Shown: positions 1-6,231 of the stretch, in pieces
Layout of the letters: every line of letters starts with the position of its first letter
Position numbering within the stretch: position 1 is the stretch's first letter
From: Yoonia sp.
GTDB lineage: Bacteria > Pseudomonadota > Alphaproteobacteria > Rhodobacterales > Rhodobacteraceae
Direction: 5' to 3'
NCBI GenBank assembly: GCA_020627605.1
Contig: JAHDGO010000020.1
Coordinates: 1 to 15,207, forward strand
DNA length: 15,207 nt
Notes under the pieces: model-generated
Databases searched by the model: none
Seen by the model: the letters and a program-made list of their open reading frames with translations, nothing else
What the model was told of the DNA's origin: nothing
Program-made: the position numbers and the translations under genes

Positions 1-1292
1 ATCGCGACGCCGGCGCCGAATGTGACGGCGAAGGCCAGTGGCAGGGCGATGATGATCGACAGCGTGTAGTCGGGCACGAACTGCTGCACGACAAAGCCGG
101 TATAGGCGCCCATCATGATGAATTCGCCATGCGCCATGTTGATCACGCCCATCACGCCGAACGTGATGGCAAGGCCGATGGCTGCGAGGAAATAGATCGA
201 GGCAAGCGACAGCGCATCAAGCCCCAGGTCAGCAGCCTGACTGAAGGCCACCTGCCGTTCGATGTCTGTCAGTGCCTCGCGGGCGGCATCGGTAATCGCG
301 GGATCAGGTTCCTGATAGGCCACATAGAATGTGTGGGCTGCAAGCGCGGCTGCGACCTCTGCATCCTTGACGCGCGGGGCGACCAGACCGTCGCGCGCCA
401 GCGCATCATAGGCCAAAGCGCGGGCGGCAGTGTTGTCAAGGCTGGCCACCGGCACGCCACCGACCGCACCATCGATGATATTTGCTGTCAGCCCTTCACG
501 GATCGTGGCTGGCGATATTCTTGGCGGCGCCAGATCAGCGGCCACCAGACGGGCATAGGCCGCCTCCTCTGTCAGGTCGGTGCCGACTGCGAGGATCTGG
601 GCCACATTGGCATCCTCTGGCACCTGAGGTGCGACAGCATCTGATGCGGCAAGGATGGTATTGAGGACGGCGCGCACATCCACAGACAGATCGCCCGACA
701 GCGCCTCAATTGCGGCGACCCGTTCGTCAGTTGTTTCTGCAAAGCTGGCGGCCAGCATTCCGGCAAGCCGTTCTTTCACCACTTTCAGATCCGCGTCGGT
801 TTCGCCTTCTATCGAACCCCGCAAGGGGGCGAGTTGGCTGGCGTCCATGCTGCGGGCAATGGCCTCGACCGCCGCCTGCCGTTTGGCGACGTGAGGGTCC
901 GACAGCTGAAACTGCACAAGCGCGTCGCCGATAGCCCGCCGCACGCCGCCATTGGGCCGGGATTCTGTTGCGTCGGCATCGCCCAATGGGCCAAGCGATG
1001 TTGCATCATCAAGATCGTAGAGAATGGCCTCATTGCCCTCCTCCACGATCCGGTAAAACTGGCCGTCGCGGTCAAGCAGGATGATCTCGCGGTCGCGCCA
1101 TGCCTCCAGAAATGGGACGGTCTGCGGCAAGCCGGAGGTGACAAGATCGTCCAGCACCACCCCGACACTGCGGCGGCCGGGTTTCAGAACCTCGTCCTTG
1201 TGGGTCTGGAGGATATCTTGCAGGGATTGTGCGAAACCGGCAGCGGGCATCGTCAGACACAACAGCAGCGCCAGTGAAAGCAGTCTCAACAT
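1..1292 (-). CDS. urtB: Urea ABC transporter permease UrtB (3' end cut by window)
   Basis: This is the inner-membrane permease of the urea (Urt) ABC importer. The reading frame is open from an ATG at 1292 down to the window edge, giving 430 codons without a stop; the C-terminal part lies outside. Residues 1-21 are a signal peptide (hydrophobic LSLALLLCL core, cleavage near GFA/QS). Residues about 22-355 form a large Ala/Leu/Asp-rich helical periplasmic domain, which is characteristic of the long proteobacterial UrtB and absent from ordinary LivH-type permeases. Membrane segments begin near 357, and the LivH/UrtB-type stretch GVMGVINMAHGEF is at about 379-391. The gene follows urtA on the same strand, 74 bases away, with a stem-loop between them. 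No convincing ribosome binding site precedes the ATG; the start rests on the signal peptide. The family assignment is strong because of urtA next door and the N-terminal domain. Confidence 0.93.
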   Translation of the reverse strand, partial: MLRLLSLALLLCLTMPAAGFAQSLQDILQTHKDEVLKPGRRSVGVVLDDLVTSGLPQTVPFLEAWRDREIILLDRDGQFYRIVEEGNEAILYDLDDATSLGPLGDADATESRPNGGVRRAIGDALVQFQLSDPHVAKRQAAVEAIARSMDASQLAPLRGSIEGETDADLKVVKERLAGMLAASFAETTDERVAAIEALSGDLSVDVRAVLNTILAASDAVAPQVPEDANVAQILAVGTDLTEEAAYARLVAADLAPPRISPATIREGLTANIIDGAVGGVPVASLDNTAARALAYDALARDGLVAPRVKDAEVAAALAAHTFYVAYQEPDPAITDAAREALTDIERQVAFSQAADLGLDALSLASIYFLAAIGLAITFGVMGVINMAHGEFIMMGAYTGFVVQQFVPDYTLSIIIALPLAFAVTFGAGVA

Positions 1293-1324
1293 GGGGTATT
1301 CAAGCCAATCTGTCAGGCTGTGAC

Positions 1325-1357
1325 GAAACGGGGCGCGACAGGAGCGCGCCCCGTTTC
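1325..1357 (-). terminator. Strong stem-loop between urtA and urtB (attenuator or mRNA-stabilising hairpin)
   Basis: A perfect 13-bp inverted repeat (GAAACGGGGCGCG and its complement) encloses a 7-base loop. It starts 9 bases after the urtA stop codon. On the transcribed minus strand no U-run follows the stem, so full intrinsic termination is unlikely. In operons with the binding-protein gene first, such hairpins commonly raise the ratio of binding protein to permease by partial termination or by 3' end protection. The structure is seen directly; the role is inferred. Confidence 0.75.
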
Positions 1358-1366
1358 ACAAAGATC

Positions 1367-2647
1367 TTAGTAGTTTGACGTCAGCTGAACGCAGGTCTCG
1401 GTCTCGGTGTTGTACATACCGCACCCAAGGTCCTTCCAGTCAGATGTCAGCACCGCAGATTCCGGCAGATAGTCTGTCCAGGCGTCGCCAGGGACTTCTG
1501 CGGTCTGGCTGATGATGTCGAACTGGCCGTCAGCAGTGATTTCGCCGATCAGCACAGGCTTGGCCAGATGGTGGTTTGGCAGCATGACCGCCGTACCGCC
1601 TGTCAGGTTCGGGAACTCTTGGCCATACATCGCCTCACGCACGGCATCGACATCGGTTGTGCCCGCCTCGGTGACCGCGTTCACCCACATGTTGAACCCG
1701 ATGTAATGGGCCTCCATCGGATCGTTTGTCACACGCTCTTCGCCCATGGCTTCTTTCCAGGCGGCGACCCATTCGGCATTTGCCTCTGTCTCGGCTGACT
1801 GGAAATAGTTCCACGCGGCCAGATGCCCAACCAGATCGGTGGTGTCGAGACCCGAAAGCTCTTCCTCACCAACAGAGAAGGCCACGACCGGGATGTCATC
1901 GGCAGAGACACCGGCGGCAGCCAGTTCTTTGTAAAAGCCGATGTTGGCGTCACCGTTGATGGTCGAGATCACACCGACCTGTTTGCCGTCAGCACCCAGC
2001 GCCACGACATCGGCGACAATCGTTGCCCAGTCAGAATGGCCAAATGGTGTGTAGTTCACAAAGATATCTTCCTCGGCGATCCCATTGTCCTTGAGGTAGG
2101 CCTCAAGAATATTGTTGGTCGTGCGCGGATAGACATAGTCGGTGCCCAGAAGGGCGAATTTTTCGACGCCGAGTTCTTCAAGGAAATAATCCGTTGCCGG
2201 AATGGCCTGCTGGTTTGGCGCGGCACCGGTGTAGAATACGTTGCGCGAGCTTTCCTCGCCCTCGTACTGCACCGGGTAGAACATCAACCCGTTGAGTTCT
2301 TCCAGAACCGGCAGGGCGGATTTGCGGCTGACTGATGTCCAGCTGCCAAAGATCACGTCAACCTCGCTGACGGTCAGCAACTCGCGTGCTTTTTCAGCAA
2401 ACAGCGGCCAGTCAGACGCCGGATCGACGACTACCGCCTGAATCTCGCAGCCCAGCAGTCCGCCGGCGGCATTCTGGTTGGCGATCAGCAGCTCCATCGT
2501 GTCTTTCAGTGTGGTTTCCGAAATCGCCATTGTGCCGGAGAGCGAGTGCAGCACACCCACTTTGATCGGGTCGGCACATTGCGCGGCAGCAATGGAGGTG
2601 GTGCCCAGAAGGGCGGTCAAGGCAAGTGCAGAGGTTTTGAATGTCAT
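1367..2647 (-). CDS. urtA: Urea ABC transporter substrate-binding protein UrtA
   Basis: This is the periplasmic receptor that captures urea (or short amides) and delivers it to the UrtBC permease. The 426-residue product is of normal UrtA length. Residues 1-22 form a signal peptide (KTSALALTALLG core, cleavage near AAA/QC). The mature part shows the type I periplasmic fold of the Peripla_BP_5/UrtA-FmdD group: IKVGVLHSLSGTMAIS at the N-terminus, then VDVIFGSWTSVSRKSALPV and LMFYPVQYEGEESSRNVFYTG, which are hallmark UrtA segments. An in-frame start 25 codons upstream exists, but the ATG at 2647 puts the signal peptide at the N-terminus and is preferred. urtB follows. Nitrogen control through the dyads at 2888-2924 is plausible. 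An amide-binding role is the main alternative, made unlikely by the long UrtB. Confidence 0.95.
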   Translation of the reverse strand: MTFKTSALALTALLGTTSIAAAQCADPIKVGVLHSLSGTMAISETTLKDTMELLIANQNAAGGLLGCEIQAVVVDPASDWPLFAEKARELLTVSEVDVIFGSWTSVSRKSALPVLEELNGLMFYPVQYEGEESSRNVFYTGAAPNQQAIPATDYFLEELGVEKFALLGTDYVYPRTTNNILEAYLKDNGIAEEDIFVNYTPFGHSDWATIVADVVALGADGKQVGVISTINGDANIGFYKELAAAGVSADDIPVVAFSVGEEELSGLDTTDLVGHLAAWNYFQSAETEANAEWVAAWKEAMGEERVTNDPMEAHYIGFNMWVNAVTEAGTTDVDAVREAMYGQEFPNLTGGTAVMLPNHHLAKPVLIGEITADGQFDIISQTAEVPGDAWTDYLPESAVLTSDWKDLGCGMYNTETETCVQLTSNY

Positions 2648-3018
2648 AGGTCTTTGGTCCCCGTTGTCGTCGCGGACCGCCGAAACGACGCAAGCGCGCC
2701 TTTCCAAGGGATGACCAACCAATTAGTGAGGTCCCGCAACAGTGATGTTGTAGTCGCGTGAGGGGTTTGATCTGCCAAGATGGTCCCCTTGCGCGACGCT
2801 CGATTCTCTCGAACTCGCACAGTTCATGCCGGGGTGACCGATTACTCTAGTCCTGCGGGAGGATGCATTTTCCCAGCAAGGCGCAGTTGCACAAATACTT
2901 TGCACAAAGCACAGCCATTGCGCGACTGCGCGACGTTTCGTGAACAGATTTTGGTCAATCGTCATGGACAGCGGTCGACTGTTGCCGCCTGTCACGGGCG
3001 CCGGACTGCTGCCCTGAC
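2648..3018. other. urtA upstream control region without a credible gene
   Basis: This 371-base stretch lies between urtA and the terminator of the PstS-OmpA gene. Short frames on both strands have no signal, motif or ribosome binding site, so no gene is called. It must hold the urtA promoter. Tandem NtrC-like dyads occupy 2888-2924. I found no convincing sigma-54 -24/-12 element, nor conserved riboswitch cores (the guanidine-I type was considered because of the urea context). An AGGGG/CCCCT pair around 2761-2789 encloses a smaller ATCT/AGAT pair and may fold in the leader RNA. Confidence 0.6.
2888..2924 (-). promoter_or_regulatory. Tandem NtrC-like binding sites upstream of urtA
   Basis: The 17-mer TGCACAAATACTTTGCA (2888-2904) matches 9 of the 10 conserved outer bases of the NtrC consensus TGCAC-N7-GTGCA. 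A second, weaker 17-mer (2908-2924; AGCAC on one side, GCGCG on the other) has its centre 20 bp away, about two helical turns. Tandem NtrC sites with this phasing, lying more than 100 bp upstream, are known from Rhodobacter nitrogen genes. They sit about 240 bp before the urtA start. The match is read by eye; binding is inferred. Confidence 0.45.
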
Positions 3019-3051
3019 AAAAAAAGAACCGGCGCATCGCTGCGCCGGTTC
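3019..3051 (-). terminator. Intrinsic terminator of the PstS-OmpA gene
   Basis: A perfect 11-bp stem (GAACCGGCGCA and complement) with a 4-base loop is followed on the minus strand by seven consecutive T. It lies 30 bases past the stop codon of the minus-strand gene at 3081. This is a textbook Rho-independent terminator and isolates that gene from the urt operon downstream. Confidence 0.95.
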
Positions 3052-3080
3052 CATTATCAGATCGTCATCCTGTGGCGGGA

Positions 3081-4679
3081 TCAGCCCTCGACAGAGTTGG
3101 AGATCCAGACTTCCACACGACGGTTGATGGACCGGCCACGCTCGGACACGTTACAGGCGGATGGTGCAACTTCACCATAGGCTGCTGTGGCGAACTGCAC
3201 GTGGTCCAGCGCGGAACCTGCGGTAGAGCGGATGTCGTCAACGACCTGCTCTGCACGCTCAAATGCCAGACGGCGGTTGGCCTCAAAGGCACCAACGTCA
3301 TCGGTGAAGCCCACAAAGGTGACTGTGGTGTTGGCAGGGGCATCCTGAAGATACTCGACCAGGCGCTGCATATCCAAACGGCCACGTTCATCCAGACGGG
3401 CAGAACCGGTGCGGAAGCGGAACGTTGTGGACAGGCGGTCATTGCCAGCCATATCGTCAAGCATCGCCTGCATCACTTCGCCTTCGAAGCCAGCATCGTA
3501 GCGAGACACTTCATTGGCCAGTGCCACACGACGGGCGTCGCTGGCATCCTGCGAACGACGCTGAACGCTCAGGTCGATAAAGCCGGATTTGCCGATCACG
3601 CCGTCAGCCTCGCCAGAGTTCACGAAGTCCAGAAATGCCTGGCTTTGCGGGTCCAGGTTGTCGGAGCGGTTGTAGAGATACATACGGCGGTTCAGCACGT
3701 ATTCTTCGGTCTTGGCCGAGAATTCGTCAGGCGTTGTCGCGATACCGCATTCGTTGATCAGCGTCATCGGCTTGGCGCCACGCTGGAAGGCATAGCCCAA
3801 ATAGCCGATGGCGTTGCGGTCGTGATAAATCACGTTCGACAGTGCCTGATCGTCAGGTGCGATACCCTGTGGCAGGAATGCAGGACGGGCATCGTCAAAG
3901 AGATACGACATGAAGTAGTCGTAGCTGGCAGAGCCTTCTTCGCGCGCGATCACGTTGATCTCGCGGTCAGGACCGCCCAGTTCAGACCAGTTTGTCAGCT
4001 GACCAGAGAAAATGGCGGCCAGCTGTTCACGTGTCAGCTGCTGCACTGGGTTGGATGGGTGCGTAACCACAACCATGCTGTCCACAGCAACGATGTGTTC
4101 CTGGCTGGCGCTGACCATGCTGCCTGCGCCATCAGCGCGCAATGCGCGGGCTTCGTCCTGCGTGATGCGGCGCGATGACATGCCGATCTGGGCGCTGCCG
4201 TCCAGCAGTGCAGAGAATGCGCTGTCGTCGTCGGTGGATTTGACCAGGAAGGACCCGATTTCGTCACCGAAACCACCATCGTCGATCAAGGTGGCAATCG
4301 TTTCACCGGCTGCGGTGTTGGCAACCTCGGCGTCAGCGTCCAGTGAGGCCGCAAAACCTGTCATCATCAATGGCATCATACCTTGGCCGATGGCCTCGGA
4401 GCCGATGATGGCAATGTCAGCAGTCACATCATCAAATGATGGGCAGCCGGGCCCTTCGCAGACCATGCTGCTGGCAGAGATACGCAGATCGCCCAGCGCT
4501 GTGCGGATGATATATGTATCGTCGACCAGGTCGATAAATTCACCGCTGACGTTGATCGTGCCATCGGTTGACTTCAGTGTGACTTCAGCCGCAAAGCCCA
4601 TTGCCGGAAACAGTGTTCCCGACGTCAGTGCGATAACGGCGGCAGTCGTTTTCAGATTTTTCTTGAGACTATAAGACAA
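3081..4679 (-). CDS. Secreted PstS-type substrate-binding domain fused to OmpA-type peptidoglycan-binding domain
   Basis: The 532-residue protein is exported to the periplasm. Residues 1-31 are a signal peptide (cleavage near GFAA/EV). Residues 32-80 form a small beta-rich segment ending in a Cys pair (C74, C79). Residues about 85-375 resemble the PstS/PBP-like type II binding fold (GSEAIGQGMMP start, QIGMSSRRIT, VTHPSNP, QLAAIFSGQLTNWSELGG). The ligand loop reads AREEGSASYDYF instead of the usual PstS TGSGT pattern. Residues 419-532 are an OmpA C-terminal domain; D460 and R475, spaced as in OmpA, match the residues that bind diaminopimelate in peptidoglycan. The start is TTG, supported by a strong ribosome binding site. 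The gene has its own terminator and no ABC partners nearby. Phosphate is the family ligand, but the true ligand is unknown; a wall-anchored phosphate scavenger or sensor is an inference. Confidence 0.88.
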   Translation of the reverse strand: MSYSLKKNLKTTAAVIALTSGTLFPAMGFAAEVTLKSTDGTINVSGEFIDLVDDTYIIRTALGDLRISASSMVCEGPGCPSFDDVTADIAIIGSEAIGQGMMPLMMTGFAASLDADAEVANTAAGETIATLIDDGGFGDEIGSFLVKSTDDDSAFSALLDGSAQIGMSSRRITQDEARALRADGAGSMVSASQEHIVAVDSMVVVTHPSNPVQQLTREQLAAIFSGQLTNWSELGGPDREINVIAREEGSASYDYFMSYLFDDARPAFLPQGIAPDDQALSNVIYHDRNAIGYLGYAFQRGAKPMTLINECGIATTPDEFSAKTEEYVLNRRMYLYNRSDNLDPQSQAFLDFVNSGEADGVIGKSGFIDLSVQRRSQDASDARRVALANEVSRYDAGFEGEVMQAMLDDMAGNDRLSTTFRFRTGSARLDERGRLDMQRLVEYLQDAPANTTVTFVGFTDDVGAFEANRRLAFERAEQVVDDIRSTAGSALDHVQFATAAYGEVAPSACNVSERGRSINRRVEVWISNSVEG

Positions 4680-4690
4680 AGCCTTCTCCT
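4680..4690 (-). promoter_or_regulatory. Ribosome binding site that fixes a TTG start
   Basis: On the minus strand AGGAG (4690 to 4686), within a longer purine run GAGGAGAAGG, lies 6 bases before the TTG at 4679. No ATG or GTG lies near in frame before the signal peptide, so this site decides the unusual start codon. Confidence 0.85.
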
Positions 4691-4759
4691 CGTTTCACAC
4701 AAGAGCGCCGCAGCCCTTGCCAGGTTTAATGACGGTCCGCAGAAATGGCGGCATACCGC

Positions 4760-4773
4760 AATTCTTCAGAATT
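4760..4773. promoter_or_regulatory. Interrupted dyad AATTCT-N2-AGAATT, possible operator
   Basis: A perfect 6-bp inverted repeat with a 2-base centre lies about 80-94 bases upstream of the TTG start of the PstS-OmpA gene. Its position suits an operator or promoter-proximal site. It does not match the Pho box direct repeats expected for a phosphate gene. Only the symmetry is seen; no regulator can be named. Confidence 0.3.
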
Positions 4774-4905
4774 ACAGTTGGAAACAAACAGGCAAATTGG
4801 CGGAATCTGTGTCCAAAACGTGGTACTTTGTAAGGCTTTTGTGGGCGGCACGCTGAACTATGGCAGGCCCGGCGCCTGTCCGACCAAGCATTTTCAGAAA
4901 CTTTG

Positions 4906-5136
4906 ATGACAGCAAAAGGGTCGGCACAGCGTTTACCTCTTGCTAAGATATCGCTTGTTTTGTTGTGCTTTTTTGCGGCGAGGCTTTCTTGCGCAGCGTC
5001 AGAAATACGACGGCTGCGCCCCGATCTAGGGCAGATACCGGCCACGGCGTCCCGCGCAAATGGGGCAACCGGCATGATTGACCTTGTTGCCCGCTTGGGA
5101 AAGAACAACACCAAGCGCGCGATTGAGGCGACATAG
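4906..5136 (+). CDS. Possible small secreted protein, weakly supported
   Basis: The frame codes for 76 residues from an ATG at 4906 (a TTG lies one codon earlier). Residues about 14-31 form a hydrophobic stretch (KISLVLLCFFAARLSC) that would pass as a signal peptide, and the remainder is basic. The stop codon is 14 bases before the epimerase start, which would suit an operon. Against it: no ribosome binding site is visible before the ATG, and no family is recognised. It could equally be leader sequence of the UDP-sugar genes. Confidence 0.2.
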   Translation: MTAKGSAQRLPLAKISLVLLCFFAARLSCAASEIRRLRPDLGQIPATASRANGATGMIDLVARLGKNNTKRAIEAT

Positions 5137-5150
5137 GCAAGGTGCGAGAC

Positions 5151-6167
5151 ATGCGGTCAGTTCTGATCACCGGCACGGCGGGATTCATCGGCTATCATCT
5201 GGCGCAGCTGCTTCTTGATGAAGGGTTCCGCGTGTCGGGTTTCGACGCGATGACCGACTATTATGATGTGCGGCTGAAAACCCGCCGCCATCAGAACCTG
5301 CTGCAAAACCCGAACTTCACCTGCACCGAGGCCTATCTGGAAGATGCGCCCGCGCTGAAAGCGGCCTGTGACAAGGCGCAACCGGACGTCATCATCCATC
5401 TCGCCGGACAGGCCGGTGTGCGCTATTCGCTCGAAAACCCTCGGTCCTATATAGAGGCCAACGTGCTGGGCACCTTCAATGTCACCGAATGCGCCCGCGA
5501 ACATCAGGTCGCACATCTGTTGATGGCCTCCACCTCGTCGGTCTACGGGGCCAGTACAGAGATGCCGTTTGACGAGGGCCAGCAAACGGACCATCCGCTG
5601 ACCCTTTATGCCGCAACCAAGCGCGCGAACGAGCATATGGGCCACGCCTATGCACATCTGTGGCAGATCCCGACGACGATGTTCCGCTTCTTCACGGTTT
5701 ATGGCCCATGGGGCCGACCCGATCTGGCCTTCTTCAAGTTTGTGCGCGCTGGCATCAACGGTGACAGTATTGATGTCTACAACCACGGCCGGTTGGCGCG
5801 CGACTTTACCTATGTTGCGGACCTTGTGCGTGGCATCAGGTTGTTGATTGACGCAGTGCCACCCCTGCCAGACAGCGAGACGCCGCCTGTCCCCAATGAC
5901 AGCCTTAGCCCGGTGGCCCCCTACCGCGTCGTCAACATCGGTAATGGCACGAAGGTGCCGCTGATGGATTTCATCACAGAAATCGAAAACGCGCTTGGCA
6001 CGACCATCAGCAAGAACTTTCTTGAAATGCAAAAGGGCGACGTGCCAGCGACCTGGGCTGACAACTCTCTGTTGCAGGCGTTGACGGGGTATAAGCCGGA
6101 AACAGACCTGAAAACCGGTATACAGGCCTTTGTCGACTGGTATCGCCAGTATTATGGAACAGAGTGA
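5151..6167 (+). CDS. UDP-glucuronate 4-epimerase (short-chain dehydrogenase/reductase family)
   Basis: The enzyme interconverts UDP-glucuronate and UDP-galacturonate in the cytoplasm using bound NAD. The 338-residue protein has the nucleotide-binding GTAGFIG at residues 8-14, the catalytic SSVYG segment at 129-133 and the YxxxK pair Y153/K157. The segment RFFTVYGPWGRPDLAFFKF is diagnostic for the glucuronate epimerase branch (LpsL/GAE-like) rather than GalE. The ATG at 5151 is chosen because AAGGT at 5139-5143 sits 7 bases before it; a GTG three codons upstream overlaps that site. The next gene, 64 bases on, makes its substrate, so the two form a pathway pair. The product likely feeds galacturonate-containing LPS or capsule. 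No glycosyltransferase is in the window. Confidence 0.93.
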   Translation: MRSVLITGTAGFIGYHLAQLLLDEGFRVSGFDAMTDYYDVRLKTRRHQNLLQNPNFTCTEAYLEDAPALKAACDKAQPDVIIHLAGQAGVRYSLENPRSYIEANVLGTFNVTECAREHQVAHLLMASTSSVYGASTEMPFDEGQQTDHPLTLYAATKRANEHMGHAYAHLWQIPTTMFRFFTVYGPWGRPDLAFFKFVRAGINGDSIDVYNHGRLARDFTYVADLVRGIRLLIDAVPPLPDSETPPVPNDSLSPVAPYRVVNIGNGTKVPLMDFITEIENALGTTISKNFLEMQKGDVPATWADNSLLQALTGYKPETDLKTGIQAFVDWYRQYYGTE

Positions 6168-6231
6168 TGCGCCCGCCCCTGTCACTTGTTAGTGTCGCCC
6201 CGACGCGCCCCAGACGAACGGAAAACGCAGT

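Larger units (their letters stand above)
4680..5150. other. Divergent intergenic region between the PstS-OmpA gene and the UDP-sugar genes
   Basis: These 471 bases separate two outward-reading genes and must carry both promoters. An interrupted dyad lies at 4760-4773. A weak small frame, 4906-5136, is listed separately. A 139-codon minus-strand frame (4695-5114) has no ribosome binding site, signal or motif and is not called. The stretch 4935-5000 is locally T-rich, as promoter regions often are, but I could not fix a -35/-10 pair with confidence. Confidence 0.55.

Noticed and set aside
129..644. 171-codon plus-strand frame at the left edge
   Set aside because: It is antisense to urtB, whose frame is continuous over 430 codons to the window edge.
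2648..2722. Earlier in-frame start for urtA at 2722
   Set aside because: It would add 25 charged residues before an intact signal peptide.
2648..2880. Guanidine-I or other riboswitch before urtA
   Set aside because: Considered because guanidine and urea genes often co-occur, but the conserved core sequences were not found; only small local stems are visible.
2648..2880. Sigma-54 promoter between the NtrC-like sites and urtA
   Set aside because: GG-N10-GC pairs with adequate flanking consensus were not found; the best (around 2775-2790) matches poorly at both elements.
3072..4178. 368-codon plus-strand frame opposite the PstS-OmpA gene
   Set aside because: Antisense shadow that also runs against a gene with signal peptide, domains, ribosome binding site and terminator.
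4717..4735. Pho box upstream of the PstS-OmpA gene
   Set aside because: CCGTCAT followed by a CTGGCAA-like unit on the minus strand resembles the repeat only partly and with wrong spacing.
4695..5114. 139-codon minus-strand frame upstream of the PstS-OmpA gene
   Set aside because: No ribosome binding site, signal peptide or motif, and it occupies the place where that gene's promoter must lie.
5142..5150. GTG start at 5142 for the epimerase
   Set aside because: It overlaps the AAGGT ribosome binding site that is well placed for the ATG at 5151, where the Rossmann strand begins normally.
5157..6185. 342-codon minus-strand frame opposite the epimerase
   Set aside because: Shadow of a gene with complete dehydrogenase/epimerase motifs.
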